Shown: positions 38,296 through 48,265, numbered from the stretch's first letter. The stretch is 54,023 bases of DNA from Effusibacillus pohliae DSM 22757 (GCF_000376225.1 NZ_AQXL01000114.1:1-54023), one strand, 5' to 3'. Notes: a model not told the origin generated them from the sequence alone. A program made the numbers and translations.

Positions 38296-39675
38296 ATGTT
38301 CGAATTCGATACGATCGCTGCGATTGCCACTGCGTTGGGCGAAGGCAGCGTCGGCATTATCAGGGTGAGCGGTCCCGATTCGATTCGGATTGTGGATAAA
38401 GTGTTTCGTTCGAAAAAAAGTTTGCAGGAAGCGGACACCCATACGCTTCATTATGGCCATATCGTCGATCCGCAAACGGGTGATCCTGTGGATGAAGTGT
38501 TGGTCGCGGTGATGCGGGCGCCGCGCAGTTACACGATGGAGGATGTGGTCGAAGTTCACTGCCACGGAGGGATCGTCGTGGTGCAGCGCGTGCTGCAGGT
38601 CGTGTTGGCAGCCGGTGCCCGTCTGGCGGAGCCGGGGGAATTCACCAAACGGGCGTTTTTGAATGGGAGGATCGATTTGTCGCAGGCGGAAGCGGTGATC
38701 GATCTGATCCGCTCAAAGACTGATTCTTCGATGAAACTGGCGCTCAGGCAGGTGGAGGGTCTGTTGAGCAAGAAAATCCGGTCGCTGCGGCAGTCGATGA
38801 TCGAACTGCTGGCCCACATCGAAGTGACGATCGACTATCCAGAACACGATGTGGAAGATGTGACGATTCGCCATATCCTTCGGCAAGGTACGGCGATGCT
38901 GGAGGAGATCGATCGCCTGCTGGAGGGCGCCAGGATGGGACGGATTTTGCGGGAAGGCATCCGGACGGTGATTATCGGCCGGCCGAATGTGGGGAAGTCG
39001 TCACTGCTGAACGCGCTGTCGCGCACCGACCGGGCGATTGTGACTGATATTCCGGGAACGACGCGCGACATCTTGGAGGAACAGGTGAGCATTCGCGGGA
39101 TTCCGTTGCAGATCATCGACACGGCGGGCATCCGCGAGACGGAGGATGTCGTGGAGCGGATCGGGGTGGAACGAAGCCGCAGCGCCTTGGAGGAAGCGGA
39201 TCTGGTGCTGTTCATGCTGGACGCCAGCCGCGAATTGTCCGAGGTGGATCGCGAGCTTTTGACGAACATTCAGGGAAAGCCTGCTATTCTGATTCTGAAT
39301 AAATTGGATTTGCCGCGAAAAATCGATACCGATCAGATGAAGCAGCTGGCCGCGGACGCCCCGCTTGTGGAAATGTCGATCAAAGAGGGACGCGGCATCG
39401 AGCAGCTGGAAGCGGAAGTGGAACGGCTGTTTCTGGCTGGCGGGATTGACGGCAAGGAAGCGGCTTACGTATCGAATACCCGCCACATCGCGTTGCTGGA
39501 AAAAGCGAAGCGGCAGCTGGAGGAAGCGATCGCTTCGGCGAATGCCGGTATGACGCTTGATCTGGTGGCGGTCGAGATCCGCGAGGCGTGGGAGACGCTG
39601 GGGGAAGTGATCGGCGAGGCGGTCGGCGAGGATCTATTGGATCAGATTTTCTCGCAGTTTTGTTTGGGCAAATAG
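38296..39675 (+). CDS. mnmE: tRNA modification GTPase MnmE
   Basis: With MnmG it makes the (carboxymethyl)aminomethyl group on U34 of certain tRNAs. From ATG 38296 it has 459 residues. The N-terminal folate-binding domain contains [15 protein letters not shown], the G domain has G1 GRPNVGKS (228-235), G3 DTAG and G4 NKLD, and the protein ends in the essential C-x-G-K (CLGK, 456-459). GGAGG precedes this ATG; the open frame extends 13 codons upstream without family match. mnmG follows after 11 bases. Confidence 0.98.
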   Translation: MFEFDTIAAIATALGEGSVGIIRVSGPDSIRIVDKVFRSKKSLQEADTHTLHYGHIVDPQTGDPVDEVLVAVMRAPRSYTMEDVVEVHCHGGIVVVQRVLQVVLAAGARLAEPGEFTKRAFLNGRIDLSQAEAVIDLIRSKTDSSMKLALRQVEGLLSKKIRSLRQSMIELLAHIEVTIDYPEHDVEDVTIRHILRQGTAMLEEIDRLLEGARMGRILREGIRTVIIGRPNVGKSSLLNALSRTDRAIVTDIPGTTRDILEEQVSIRGIPLQIIDTAGIRETEDVVERIGVERSRSALEEADLVLFMLDASRELSEVDRELLTNIQGKPAILILNKLDLPRKIDTDQMKQLAADAPLVEMSIKEGRGIEQLEAEVERLFLAGGIDGKEAAYVSNTRHIALLEKAKRQLEEAIASANAGMTLDLVAVEIREAWETLGEVIGEAVGEDLLDQIFSQFCLGK

Positions 39676-39686
39676 AGGGAGGTGCG

Positions 39687-41579
39687 ATGATGCGTTATTT
39701 TGCTGGGGAATACCAAGTGATTGTAATCGGAGCGGGCCACGCCGGTTGCGAAGCGGCTCTGGCGGCGGCGAGGCTCGGTTGCAAGACGCTGCTGTTGAAC
39801 ATCAATTTGGACACGGTCGCCTATATGCCCTGCAATCCGGCGATCGGCGGGCCGGCGAAAGGCAACGTGGTGCGCGAGATCGATGCGCTGGGCGGGGAAA
39901 TGGCGGCCAATATCGATAAAACGTACATTCAGATGCGCCTGTTAAACACCGGAAAAGGGCCGGCTGTGCACGCGCTGCGGGCACAGGCTGACAAGGCATT
40001 GTACAGCCTGACGATGAAACATACGATCGAAAATACCCCGAATCTGACGCTCCGCCAAGGAATGGTGGAAGAGCTGCTGGTCGAAGGAGACCGGATTAAA
40101 GGGGTTGTAACGAAAACGGGAGCGGAATACCACGGGCAGGCGGTCGTCCTGACAACCGGCACTTACTTGCGCGGCCGCGTGATCATCGGCGACGTTTCGT
40201 ACCAAAGCGGTCCGAACGGGCAGATGCCTGCCATGAAGCTGACCGACTCGCTGCTCGACCTCGGGTTTCAACTGACTCGCTTCAAGACCGGCACACCTCC
40301 GCGGGTGAATCGGCACACGATCAATTTCGACAAGTGCATCGTCCAGCCGGGGGATTCGGAACCGTTGCATTTCTCGTTTTCCGACGATGTGAAGCCGCGG
40401 GAGCAGGTGCCTTGCTGGCTGACGTACACGAATGAAACCACCCATTCGATCATTCTGGAAAATCTGCATAGGGCGCCGATGTATTCGGGTGAAATCGAGG
40501 GCACCGGCCCGCGTTATTGCCCGTCGATCGAAGATAAGGTGGTCCGCTTTGCCGACCGACCGGCCCATCAGATTTTCCTGGAGCCGGAAGGGAAAGATAC
40601 GGCCGAATGGTATGTGCAAGGCTTGTCCACTTCGCTGCCGGAGGATGTGCAATTCCAGATTTTGCGAACGATTCCCGGCCTGGAACAGGTAGAGATGATG
40701 CGGCCTGGCTATGCGATCGAGTATGATGCGATTTTGCCGACCCAACTGAAACTGACGCTGGAAACGAAAGAGATCAAAGGGTTGTATACGGCGGGACAAA
40801 TCAACGGAACGTCCGGCTATGAAGAAGCGGCCGGGCAGGGCATCATCGCGGGAATCAACGCCGCCCTGTCGGTTCTCGATCGGGAGCCGGTGATTTTGGG
40901 CCGGTCTGACGCCTACATCGGTGTGATGATCGATGATCTGGTCACCAAAGGCACGAATGAACCGTACCGCCTGCTGACGTCCCGCGCCGAGTACCGGCTG
41001 ATTTTGCGGAACGACAATGCGGACCTGCGGTTGATGGACATCGGCTACCGGATCGGCCTGGTGCCACTGCAGCGCTATGAACGACTGCTGCGCAAGAAAG
41101 AGGGCATCGAGCGGGAAATGACGCGGCTGCAATCGATCCGATTCAAGGCGGACGAGATCAATCCGTTCCTGCAATCGAAAGGGACCAAACCGCTGGAAAA
41201 AGACCAGGCGGTGACGTTGGATCAACTGCTGAAGCGGCCGGAGATCGACTACAAAGCGATCGAGGAACTGGCACCCTCACCGGAACCGGTGCATCCGGAA
41301 GTGGCGGAACAGGTGGAGATCCAGATCAAATACGCCGGGTATATCAACAAGCAAACCCAGCAGATCGAACGGCAGAAAAAATTGGAGCAGCGGCTGATTC
41401 CGGAAGATATCGATTATCATGCGATTCACGGGCTGTCTTCGGAAGCGAAGGAGAAACTGTCGAACATCCGCCCGCGGTCGATCGGCCAGGCCTCGCGCAT
41501 CTCGGGTGTCACGCCGGCTGACATTTCGATTTTGCTGGTCTGGCTGGAAGGAAAAATCAAAAGGAGTGCCGGCGCATGA
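39687..41579 (+). CDS. mnmG: tRNA uridine-5-carboxymethylaminomethyl modification enzyme MnmG
   Basis: The FAD-dependent partner of MnmE, 630 residues. The FAD dinucleotide fold starts [20 protein letters not shown]. Further family marks are [33 protein letters not shown] and [20 protein letters not shown]. The C-terminal helical domain binds MnmE. GGGAGGTG lies just before ATG 39687; the next codon is also ATG. Overlaps rsmG by four bases. Confidence 0.98.
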   Translation: MMRYFAGEYQVIVIGAGHAGCEAALAAARLGCKTLLLNINLDTVAYMPCNPAIGGPAKGNVVREIDALGGEMAANIDKTYIQMRLLNTGKGPAVHALRAQADKALYSLTMKHTIENTPNLTLRQGMVEELLVEGDRIKGVVTKTGAEYHGQAVVLTTGTYLRGRVIIGDVSYQSGPNGQMPAMKLTDSLLDLGFQLTRFKTGTPPRVNRHTINFDKCIVQPGDSEPLHFSFSDDVKPREQVPCWLTYTNETTHSIILENLHRAPMYSGEIEGTGPRYCPSIEDKVVRFADRPAHQIFLEPEGKDTAEWYVQGLSTSLPEDVQFQILRTIPGLEQVEMMRPGYAIEYDAILPTQLKLTLETKEIKGLYTAGQINGTSGYEEAAGQGIIAGINAALSVLDREPVILGRSDAYIGVMIDDLVTKGTNEPYRLLTSRAEYRLILRNDNADLRLMDIGYRIGLVPLQRYERLLRKKEGIEREMTRLQSIRFKADEINPFLQSKGTKPLEKDQAVTLDQLLKRPEIDYKAIEELAPSPEPVHPEVAEQVEIQIKYAGYINKQTQQIERQKKLEQRLIPEDIDYHAIHGLSSEAKEKLSNIRPRSIGQASRISGVTPADISILLVWLEGKIKRSAGA

Positions 41580-42304
41580 CGAGCTCTTTACAGCAGCGGT
41601 TCGCAGTGAAAATCGGACAGCAGACGGGGATTGAAGTGGGTGAGGAGATCCTCGCCCGTTTTGCTCGTTATTATGAAATGCTGGTCGATTGGAATGAACG
41701 GATGAACCTGACGGCGATCACGGATGAAGCGGGCGTCTATTGGAAGCATTTTTACGACTCGCTGACACTCCTGACGGTTCCGCAGTTTGATCGGTCTGCC
41801 AATTTGCTGGATGTGGGGGCGGGGGCCGGTTTTCCGTCGGTGCCGGTGGCGATTGTTTCCCCCGAGCTGCGGGTGAAGGTGCTTGATTCGCTGCAAAAGC
41901 GCATCACCTTTTTGAGCGAATTGGGGAGGGAGTTGCAGTTGGCCGATTTTTCGGCGGTGCATGGACGGGCGGAGGATTTCGGCCGCAAGCCCGAGTGGCG
42001 CGATACATTCGATCAGGTGACCGCAAGGGCGGTCGCCCGGTTACCTGTGTTGCTTGAATTGTGCTTGCCGTTCGTCAAAGTGGGCGGCTATTTTTTCGTG
42101 ATGAAGGGGCCGGACGGAGAAGCGGAGGCGAAGGAATCAGCGAAAGCGCTGCAAGTGTTGGGCGGCGAGCTGGTGGATGTGCGAACATTCGATTTGGAAG
42201 AAGTGGAAGGCACCCGGATGATCCTGGTGGTGAAAAAAATCAAGGCAACGCCTGCTGCGTACCCCCGGAAAGCGGGAACCCCCGCCAAAAAACCGATCCT
42301 CTAG
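41576..42304 (+). CDS. rsmG: 16S rRNA (guanine-N7) methyltransferase RsmG
   Basis: Methylates G527 of 16S rRNA (E. coli numbering), the site linked to low-level streptomycin resistance when lost. 242 residues. The SAM site is [17 protein letters not shown] (about 78-94), followed by [17 protein letters not shown]. The C-terminus is longer and basic ([18 protein letters not shown]). It is coupled to mnmG by ATGA. Confidence 0.97.
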   Translation: MTSSLQQRFAVKIGQQTGIEVGEEILARFARYYEMLVDWNERMNLTAITDEAGVYWKHFYDSLTLLTVPQFDRSANLLDVGAGAGFPSVPVAIVSPELRVKVLDSLQKRITFLSELGRELQLADFSAVHGRAEDFGRKPEWRDTFDQVTARAVARLPVLLELCLPFVKVGGYFFVMKGPDGEAEAKESAKALQVLGGELVDVRTFDLEEVEGTRMILVVKKIKATPAAYPRKAGTPAKKPIL

Positions 42305-42324
42305 CACCCAAAGGGCACAAGTCA

Positions 42325-42350
42325 CGCTTTGGCACTAAAGTGCCAAGTCG
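42325..42350. other. Hairpin between rsmG and noc
   Basis: TTGGCACT-AA-AGTGCCAA (42329-42346), extended by CACG and CGTG outside a two-base mismatch. There is no T-run, so it is not a standard terminator. Confidence 0.6.
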
Positions 42351-42454
42351 TGCTACACAAAGAAGGAACTTTTGGCAGCCGTCTCGAATAAATAGTCGTG
42401 CATACCGAATGTGCCGGTATTCTTTTCGGGAATTGAGGCAGGTGGGGGAGAAGA

Positions 42455-43273
42455 ATGAGAGACCAGTTGTCCAGATTGTTTGGCGGATCCGACCGGGAAG
42501 CGTCCGGGACGGAAGAAGTGATACAGATACCGGTCGATTCGATTCAGCCAAACCGGTTTCAGCCGCGAACGGTGTTTGACGATGAACGGATCAACGAACT
42601 GAGCCAGACGATCAAGACGCATGGGATTATCCAGCCGATCGTGGTCAGAAAATACGGCGCCGTCTATGAGTTGATCGCGGGAGAGCGGCGCTGGCGGGCG
42701 GCAAAAAAATTGGGTTTGTCCAGTATCCCGGCGATCGTTCGCGAGTTTACCGATACGCAGGCAGCCTCCGTTGCGCTGATCGAAAATTTGCAGCGGGAAG
42801 GACTGACGGCGATTGAAGAGGCGGTTGCCTACCAGCAATTAATCGAACTGCACGGGCTGACACAGGAAAGTCTGGCGCAAAGGCTCGGCAAAGCGCAATC
42901 GACGATCGCCAACAAACTGCGACTGCTGAATTTGCCGCAGCAAGTGCAGGATGCGTTGTTGAAACGCGAGATCACCGAACGGCATGCGCGAGCGATGCTT
43001 TCCTTGCCGACGCCGGAACTGCAACTGCAAGTGCTGGCGGAAGTGATCGAAAAGCAGTGGAACGTGAAACAAACGGAAACGCGGGTCGAACAGCTGCTGG
43101 AAAAACCGAAACCGAAACCGCGGAAAGTTTCATTTTCCAGAGATGTCCGCTTGGCTGTTAACACGATTCGTCAATCGCTCGATATGATCCATAAAACGGG
43201 ACTGACAGTGGAAACGTTGGAGGAAGACCACCCGGAGTACTACCAGTTTGTGATTCGAGTCCCGAAAACGTAA
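42455..43273 (+). CDS. noc: Nucleoid occlusion protein Noc
   Basis: A ParB-like CTPase that coats origin-proximal DNA and the membrane to keep the divisome off the nucleoid. 272 residues. The short N-terminus [11 protein letters not shown] can form the membrane-targeting amphipathic helix. The ParB/Srx region contains [12 protein letters not shown] and [14 protein letters not shown] plus [17 protein letters not shown], and the helix-turn-helix has [19 protein letters not shown]. It differs from Spo0J in its [12 protein letters not shown] recognition helix, the usual Noc form. No Noc-binding palindrome was found in this window. Confidence 0.93.
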   Translation: MRDQLSRLFGGSDREASGTEEVIQIPVDSIQPNRFQPRTVFDDERINELSQTIKTHGIIQPIVVRKYGAVYELIAGERRWRAAKKLGLSSIPAIVREFTDTQAASVALIENLQREGLTAIEEAVAYQQLIELHGLTQESLAQRLGKAQSTIANKLRLLNLPQQVQDALLKREITERHARAMLSLPTPELQLQVLAEVIEKQWNVKQTETRVEQLLEKPKPKPRKVSFSRDVRLAVNTIRQSLDMIHKTGLTVETLEEDHPEYYQFVIRVPKT

Positions 43274-43291
43274 ATCGGCCATCTGTTTTCC

Positions 43292-43320
43292 AATCAGGCG
43301 ACCATCCGCCTGATTTTTTG
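43292..43320 (+). terminator. Terminator after noc
   Basis: AATCAGGCG-ACCATC-CGCCTGATT followed by TTTT, rightward; separates noc from soj. Confidence 0.9.
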
Positions 43321-43470
43321 TTTGCTTTTGACACCGGACGTTCTGCCTATTGTTCCGGGTACTTCTGGCAATGTGCCTTTTATTTTGCCCCTCTATCTTG
43401 TAAAATATAGGTTGTCAGATTCATAGGCAGGAATCGCATCTTAGAACTCTATAATAACGAGGTGAAACTC

Positions 43471-44229
43471 TTGGCGAGGATTATCGCAGTCGCAAATCAA
43501 AAGGGCGGAGTCGGTAAGACCACGACGGCCGTAAACCTCGGTGCCTGCCTGGCGACACTGGGTAAACGAGCGCTTTTGGTAGATATTGACCCGCAGGGAA
43601 ACACGACGAGCGGGGTTGGAATCAATAAAGCGGACGTTAATTGTTGCATTTATGACGTTTTGATCAACGAGGTGGATGTACTCGACGCCATTTTGCCAAC
43701 CGAGGTGGAAGGACTTCATATCATACCGGCCACCATTCAACTGGCGGGTGCCGAAATCGAACTGGTGCCGACCATTTCCCGTGAGGTAAGGCTTCGGAAA
43801 GCGTTGCAGCCTCTCAAGAATAAGTACGATTACATCATTATCGACTGTCCTCCTTCACTTGGCCTTCTGACGGTCAACGCCTTGACCGCTTCCGACTCGG
43901 TATTGATTCCCATCCAATGTGAATATTACGCCTTGGAAGGGTTAAGTCAGTTGCTGAACACGATCCGGTTGGTGCAGAAACATTTGAATACCAAGCTGGA
44001 AATCGAGGGTGTTGTGTTGACCATGTTGGATGCCCGCACCAATCTGGGAATCCAGGTGATTGAGGATGTCAAAAAGTACTTCCGGGAGAAAGTGTATAAT
44101 ACGATCATTCCCCGGAATGTTCGCTTAAGCGAAGCTCCCAGCCATGGACAGCCGATCATTACATATGATCCGAAGTCACGGGGCGCGGAAGTGTATATGG
44201 ACCTTGCAAAGGAAGTGTCGAACTTATGA
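43471..44229 (+). CDS. soj: Chromosome partitioning ATPase Soj (ParA)
   Basis: A deviant Walker-A ATPase that moves Spo0J-bound origins and regulates DnaA. The Walker A is KGGVGKTTTA (about 11-20). From TTG 43471 the protein has 252 residues and begins MARIIAVANQ, the family start; GAGGTGAA lies just upstream. The in-frame GTG at 43462 would add three residues and overlap that site. Other marks are VDIDPQGN and IDCPPSLGLLTVNALTA. The stop overlaps the spo0J start. Confidence 0.97.
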   Translation: MARIIAVANQKGGVGKTTTAVNLGACLATLGKRALLVDIDPQGNTTSGVGINKADVNCCIYDVLINEVDVLDAILPTEVEGLHIIPATIQLAGAEIELVPTISREVRLRKALQPLKNKYDYIIIDCPPSLGLLTVNALTASDSVLIPIQCEYYALEGLSQLLNTIRLVQKHLNTKLEIEGVVLTMLDARTNLGIQVIEDVKKYFREKVYNTIIPRNVRLSEAPSHGQPIITYDPKSRGAEVYMDLAKEVSNL

Positions 44230-45062
44230 GCAAGCGTCTTGGCAAAGGGTTAGAAGCGCTGTTGCCGCAAATTGCAGACGATGATACGGTGTTGACTGCA
44301 AAGGTGGAAGATTTGCGCCCCAATCCGTATCAACCGCGTAAAGAGTTCAACCAGGAGAAGTTGCAGGAACTGGCGGAGTCGATCAGGCAGCATGGTGTGA
44401 TCCAACCGATTATCGTCAGAAAAAGTTTCCGGGGTTACGAGATTGTCGCGGGCGAAAGAAGGTGGCGGGCAGCTCGCTCGGCCGGTCTGGCGGAAGTTCC
44501 GATCGTTGTAAAAGAATTTGACGATCGGCAGATGACCGAGATCGCTCTGATCGAGAACCTGCAGCGGGAAGATCTGAATCCGATTGAGATCGCGGAAGCT
44601 TATAGCAATCTGATGGAAAAATTTGACCTGACACAGGATGAGTTGGCGAAAAAAGTCGGCCAAAGCAGGTCGCACGTGGCGAACTTCCTGCGTTTGTTAC
44701 ATTTGCCCCAGCAAATCCGCGATTATGTTTCACGTGGAACAATTACAATGGGACATGCCCGGGCGATTCTCGGTCTGGAAGATCAACAACAGCAATTGTT
44801 GGTCGTGAAAAAGATCATTGAAGATGAACTGAGTGTGCGGGCGGTGGAACAGTTGGTCAACCGGCTGACACAAAATGTTCCACGTGAAACAAAAAAGAAA
44901 AAACAGGCACCTGATCGTATTATTCAACAGTACGAAGAAAAATTCAGATCGTGTCTGGGGACTTCCGTAAAAATCCAGTCTGGCAAGAAGCGGGGAAAAA
45001 TCGAGATTGAATACTACTCGCTGGAAGATTTGGAACGGATTCTGCAATTGATCAGCGATTGA
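44226..45062 (+). CDS. spo0J: Chromosome partitioning protein Spo0J (ParB)
   Basis: A CTP-dependent clamp that loads at parS and recruits condensin. 278 residues. The ParB/Srx domain has GVIQPIIVRKSF and [14 protein letters not shown], the helix-turn-helix has DELAKKVGQSRSHVANFLRL, and the C-terminal dimer domain ends YYSLEDLERILQLI. Two perfect parS sites lie inside its own coding sequence (44726-44741 and 44876-44891). It is coupled to soj by a 4-base overlap and is followed by a terminator. Confidence 0.97.
   Translation: MSKRLGKGLEALLPQIADDDTVLTAKVEDLRPNPYQPRKEFNQEKLQELAESIRQHGVIQPIIVRKSFRGYEIVAGERRWRAARSAGLAEVPIVVKEFDDRQMTEIALIENLQREDLNPIEIAEAYSNLMEKFDLTQDELAKKVGQSRSHVANFLRLLHLPQQIRDYVSRGTITMGHARAILGLEDQQQQLLVVKKIIEDELSVRAVEQLVNRLTQNVPRETKKKKQAPDRIIQQYEEKFRSCLGTSVKIQSGKKRGKIEIEYYSLEDLERILQLISD
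44726..44741 (-). other. parS: parS site (inverted copy)
   Basis: TGTTTCACGTGGAACA, the exact reverse complement of the parS at 44876. It fits the 16-bp Firmicute parS consensus. Confidence 0.93.
44876..44891 (+). other. parS: parS site
   Basis: TGTTCCACGTGAAACA, a full match to TGTTNCACGTGAAACA, inside spo0J as in B. subtilis. Confidence 0.96.
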
Positions 45063-45078
45063 TCAGCAAAAGAACGGA

Positions 45079-45111
45079 TCGGAGAGGCGTCCGCCCTCTC
45101 CTTCTTTTTGA
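45079..45111 (+). terminator. Terminator after spo0J
   Basis: GGAGAGG-CGTCCGC-CCTCTCC followed by TTCTTTTT, rightward. Confidence 0.85.
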
Positions 45112-45421
45112 ACGTTTGGATCCAAAAAGCTTCCTCTGGATTGTGGGGCACTTCGCCAGGAGTGCTTCGAATCCTTTTTATGGCGTCGAAATGAATGCTG
45201 AAAAGGATTCACCGCAAGGCCGCGGTATTGTGAAGGATTTCTCGAAAGCCCAGTTATGATGGCCGAATTTGCCTGCAGCGGCGTTGTGATCAGCCAATTT
45301 TTTCTGCAATGCCGGTTTTCTGTCTGTCGATGAAGCGAATACACGAATGAGCATACCCTTTTTGCAGAACAAACGAATGTGTGGTCTGGTAGATCAACCG
45401 AAAAGAGTGGGGTGGAGACAA
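45112..45421. other. Intergenic region before the cysteine desulfurase
   Basis: No supported gene. It holds a short hairpin GCACT-TCGCCAGG-AGTGC near 45148-45166. Small open frames here lack ribosome sites; the one at 45059-45259 overlaps spo0J's end and the terminator. Confidence 0.6.
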
Positions 45422-46558
45422 ATGATCTATCTGGATAACGCGGCTTCCACATGGCCAAAACCACCGGAAGTGGCGGAAGCAATGCTGCAAGTGATGCGGG
45501 AGTTTGCCGCCAATCCGGGCCGCAGCGGACACCGTCTGGCGCTGCAGGCGGCCGCAACGATTGAGCAAACGAGAACCCGGCTGGCGAAGCTGTTTCACGT
45601 GAAAAATCCGAATGATGTGATCTTCACCCAAAACGCGACCGAATCGATCAATCTGGGGCTAAAGGGATATCTGAAGCCGGGGGATCATGTAGTCACCACC
45701 AGCCTGGAACACAATTCTGTCCGAAGACCGCTGGAATTTCTGCGGCAAAATGGGATTGACGTTACATACGTAACGGTATCGGATTCAGACGATTCCCTGC
45801 TTCGGGACGTAGAAGAGTCATTTCGCAAAAATACCAAGCTGTTGGTCGTCACACATGCATCCAATCTGACCGGAAGAATTTTACCGATCGAACAACTGGG
45901 CTGGATCGCCCGGCGGCACAACGTCAAATTCATGGTGGACGCGTCGCAGACGGCCGGCTTTTGGCCGATTGATGTGGAAGCGATGAATATCGACCTGTTG
46001 GCTTTTCCCGGTCATAAGAGTTTGTATGGTCCGCAGGGGACAGGCGGTCTCTACATCCATCCCGAACTCGACTTGGTGCCGCTGTTGCACGGGGGGACCG
46101 GAGGTCAATCGGAATTGGCGGAGCAGCCGCCGACTCGCCCCGACCGGTACGAAAGCGGGACTCGCAACACGGTCGGCATCGCCGGTCTTGGTGCCGGCCT
46201 CAAATTTATTGAAGAGACAGGCCTGGAAACGATTCGTAAACACGAAGAGCAATTGACCCGCCTGCTGATCGAAGAATTGTCCGCTATTCCAGGGCTTGCG
46301 CTCTACGGACCGGATCGGGATCAGCCGCGCTGCCCGGTCGTTTCGTTTTCGATGGAGGGATATGACGCGAATGAGGTCGGGTTTATTTTGGATACGCATT
46401 ACCAGATCGCAGTGCGGGCGGGACTGCACTGTTCTCCGCTTGCCCATGAAACGGTTGGCACCATCCGGACAGGGCTGGTTCGTGCCAGTCTTGGATATTT
46501 CAATACAGAACAGGAAATCGGAGAATTGGTTCGTGCATTAAAAGAGATTGCAGGATGA
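45422..46558 (+). CDS. Cysteine desulfurase-like class V aminotransferase
   Basis: A PLP enzyme of 378 residues. The start MIYLDNAASTWPKPPEVAEA is the SufS/NifS form, and GGTGGAG precedes ATG 45422. The PLP lysine is in LLAFPGHKSLYGPQG, and the C-terminal loop RAGLHCSPLAHETVGT carries the cysteine that would take the sulfur. It is the short form common next to DUF-type genes, distinct from IscS by its loop. It could supply sulfur for tRNA thiolation or Fe-S clusters, or act on another amine; no scaffold gene is nearby. A parS-like site lies in its coding sequence. Confidence 0.88.
   Translation: MIYLDNAASTWPKPPEVAEAMLQVMREFAANPGRSGHRLALQAAATIEQTRTRLAKLFHVKNPNDVIFTQNATESINLGLKGYLKPGDHVVTTSLEHNSVRRPLEFLRQNGIDVTYVTVSDSDDSLLRDVEESFRKNTKLLVVTHASNLTGRILPIEQLGWIARRHNVKFMVDASQTAGFWPIDVEAMNIDLLAFPGHKSLYGPQGTGGLYIHPELDLVPLLHGGTGGQSELAEQPPTRPDRYESGTRNTVGIAGLGAGLKFIEETGLETIRKHEEQLTRLLIEELSAIPGLALYGPDRDQPRCPVVSFSMEGYDANEVGFILDTHYQIAVRAGLHCSPLAHETVGTIRTGLVRASLGYFNTEQEIGELVRALKEIAG
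45591..45606 (+). other. parS: parS-like site with one mismatch
   Basis: TGTTTCACGTGAAAAA; differs from the consensus only at position 15. It lies inside the desulfurase gene, 700 bases from the spo0J sites. Confidence 0.7.
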
Positions 46559-46571
46559 GAGGAGCAAGGAC

Positions 46572-47258
46572 ATGGCACTGTTAGGGACATTGGTGAACGC
46601 GGCGGCGATCATCGCCGGTTCGCTGTTGGGTGCAATTTTACAGCGGATCCCGGAAAAAATGAAACAGACGATCATTCAGGGACTGGGGATGGCAGTGTTT
46701 GTAATCGGTGCCACCATGGCGTTCAAGGCGGGGGATGACCTCTTTTGGGTGATCGTCTCGCTGGTGATCGGAGCGGTGATCGGCGAATGGATGGACATTG
46801 AGGCGAAACTGGATGCGGCGGGCCGCCTCGCCGAGCAAAAATTGGACCGCTTCGGTCAAGGGAAGATTTCGGAAGCGTTCGTGTTCGCCTCCCTGATCTA
46901 CTGCGTGGGAGCGATGGCGATCGTCGGCGGGCTGGAAAGCGGCCTCAACCAAAATCACTCGGTTCTCTACACAAAATCGCTGCTGGATGGATTCTCGGCC
47001 ATCATCTTTACTTCCACGATGGGCATCGGCGTCGCGCTGGCTGCCGTGCCGGTGCTTTTGTATCAGGGAATCATTGCGCTGTCGGCCCACTGGTTGCGGG
47101 AATTCTTGTCGCAGCCGGTGATCACCGTCATGTCGGCAACGGGCGGCGTTCTGATCATGGGGATTGCGCTGAATGTGTTGGAAATCAAAAAAATGAATGT
47201 GGGCAACCTACTGCCAGCCATCTTTGTTGCCGGCATCATCAAGTGGTTGCTGTCCTGA
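46572..47258 (+). CDS. DUF554 membrane protein
   Basis: A polytopic membrane protein of 228 residues of the DUF554 family (YdfK/YqgA type). Marks are MALLGTLVNAAAIIAGSLLG, FWVIVSLVIGAVIGEWMDIE and SLIYCVGAMAIVGGLESGL. About seven membrane helices. Function unknown; sometimes described as a putative transporter. The start is ATG 46572 behind GAGGAGCAAGG, 13 bases after the desulfurase gene. Confidence 0.9.
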   Translation: MALLGTLVNAAAIIAGSLLGAILQRIPEKMKQTIIQGLGMAVFVIGATMAFKAGDDLFWVIVSLVIGAVIGEWMDIEAKLDAAGRLAEQKLDRFGQGKISEAFVFASLIYCVGAMAIVGGLESGLNQNHSVLYTKSLLDGFSAIIFTSTMGIGVALAAVPVLLYQGIIALSAHWLREFLSQPVITVMSATGGVLIMGIALNVLEIKKMNVGNLLPAIFVAGIIKWLLS

Positions 47259-47349
47259 GATAGGACTTACGGCCTGCGAAATCATCAAGCAAAATATGGT
47301 AAACTAAACGACAAGAACGCACTTGTTCGGTGGGGAGGAGCAATCCTGC

Positions 47350-47856
47350 ATGTTCGATTTTCAGCAGTGGATCTTGGATCATCCGGAAGCTTTGGTTTTC
47401 GTACTGATCGGTTTTTTGGTTATGACGGTTTTGTTTTTTGTGATTCAAACGGTGCGTTTCAACCGGTTGTACAAAAGATATCGGCAATTGATGAGGGGAG
47501 TCGACAAGTCCAACCTGGAGGAGGTGATGATCAAGCAGGCGGCCGAATTGCAAAATCTGCGCAATCAGGTTCAGGCGGTGCAGGAGGCGCAGTCGAAAGT
47601 CCGCCAGGACATCGCAAACAGCATTGGCCCGATCGGCATCGTACGCTACAATGCATTTGATGATGTGGGCAGCGACCTCAGTTTTTCGGTCGCGTTGTTG
47701 AACCGGAACAAAAATGGGGTGGTCATCTCCAGCCTCTATGGCCGGGAGGATACGCGAACCTACGCCAAGCCTGTGAAAAACGGCGACTCCGCCTACAAAT
47801 TGACGGATGAGGAGAAGGAAGCGATTCAACTGGCGATTCGGAATTTCGAACAGTGA
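47350..47856 (+). CDS. DUF4446 membrane-anchored protein
   Basis: A 168-residue protein with one N-terminal membrane helix (about 13-35, EALVFVLIGFLVMTVLFFVI), a coiled-coil stretch (IKQAAELQNLRNQVQAVQEA) and a conserved C-terminal domain GPIGIVRYNAFDDVGSDLSF then SVALLNRNKNGVVISSLYGR. This is the DUF4446 layout seen near spo0J in Firmicutes. Function unknown. The start is ATG 47350 behind GGGGAGGAG. Confidence 0.88.
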   Translation: MFDFQQWILDHPEALVFVLIGFLVMTVLFFVIQTVRFNRLYKRYRQLMRGVDKSNLEEVMIKQAAELQNLRNQVQAVQEAQSKVRQDIANSIGPIGIVRYNAFDDVGSDLSFSVALLNRNKNGVVISSLYGREDTRTYAKPVKNGDSAYKLTDEEKEAIQLAIRNFEQ

Positions 47857-48081
47857 ACGGCACCAGCCGGAAAAACAATTGGCAGGGGCCGCACAAAACA
47901 ACTGCATGGACGGCGGTAGCCACGAAGCAAATTAGCCAGCGGCTGACACAACCTCGGTTCGCCACTCGTTTTTCAAATGAGAGAGTCCCCGTCGATCGGG
48001 GACTTTTTTGATCACGGAACGATCAACTCGGCGTTGCGACGCAAACGGATGGGCTAGTGCCGAACACGACGCTTTTGGTGC
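47857..48081. other. Intergenic with terminator behind DUF4446
   Basis: No gene is supported. AGTCCCCG-TCGAT-CGGGGACT with a T-run (47984-48010) ends the rightward transcript from the desulfurase group. Confidence 0.75.
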
Positions 48082-48133
48082 CCCAGCAAAGTACTTGGAA
48101 TAAGGCTGCGAAGCGCAGCGTCACTTTGCTGGG
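48082..48133. repeat. Hairpin repeat copy 1
   Basis: Outer stem CCCAGCAAAGT (48082-48092) and ACTTTGCTGGG (48123-48133), inner stem GCTGCG-AAG-CGCAGC. The same design recurs 91 bases on with compensatory changes. It continues with GCGATGTGGCGGC outside the stem. Confidence 0.85.
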
Positions 48134-48172
48134 CGATGTGGCGGCTTTTGTGTTTGGACCGGCATGTGGGTC

Positions 48173-48223
48173 CCCAGCGAAGTACTCGGAGTAAGCTGTG
48201 AAGGGCAGCGCCACTTCGCTGGG
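48173..48223. repeat. Hairpin repeat copy 2
   Basis: Outer stem CCCAGCGAAGT (48173-48183) and ACTTCGCTGGG (48213-48223). Compared with copy 1 an A-T pair has become G-C, both sides changed. The inner stem is weaker (GCTGTG-AAG-GGCAGC). Flank GTGATGCGGCGGGCGC resembles the flank of copy 1. Confidence 0.85.
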
Positions 48224-48265
48224 TGATGCGGCGGGCGCTTTTAGCCGAGTTTCCTCTAGTGCTGC

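Noticed and set aside
42305-43470. Noc-binding palindromes near noc
   Set aside because: No clear copy of the TTTCCCGGGAAA-type site was found here or elsewhere in the window.
45059-45259. Rightward open frame of 66 codons behind spo0J
   Set aside because: It begins in the spo0J stop and runs through a clear terminator hairpin.
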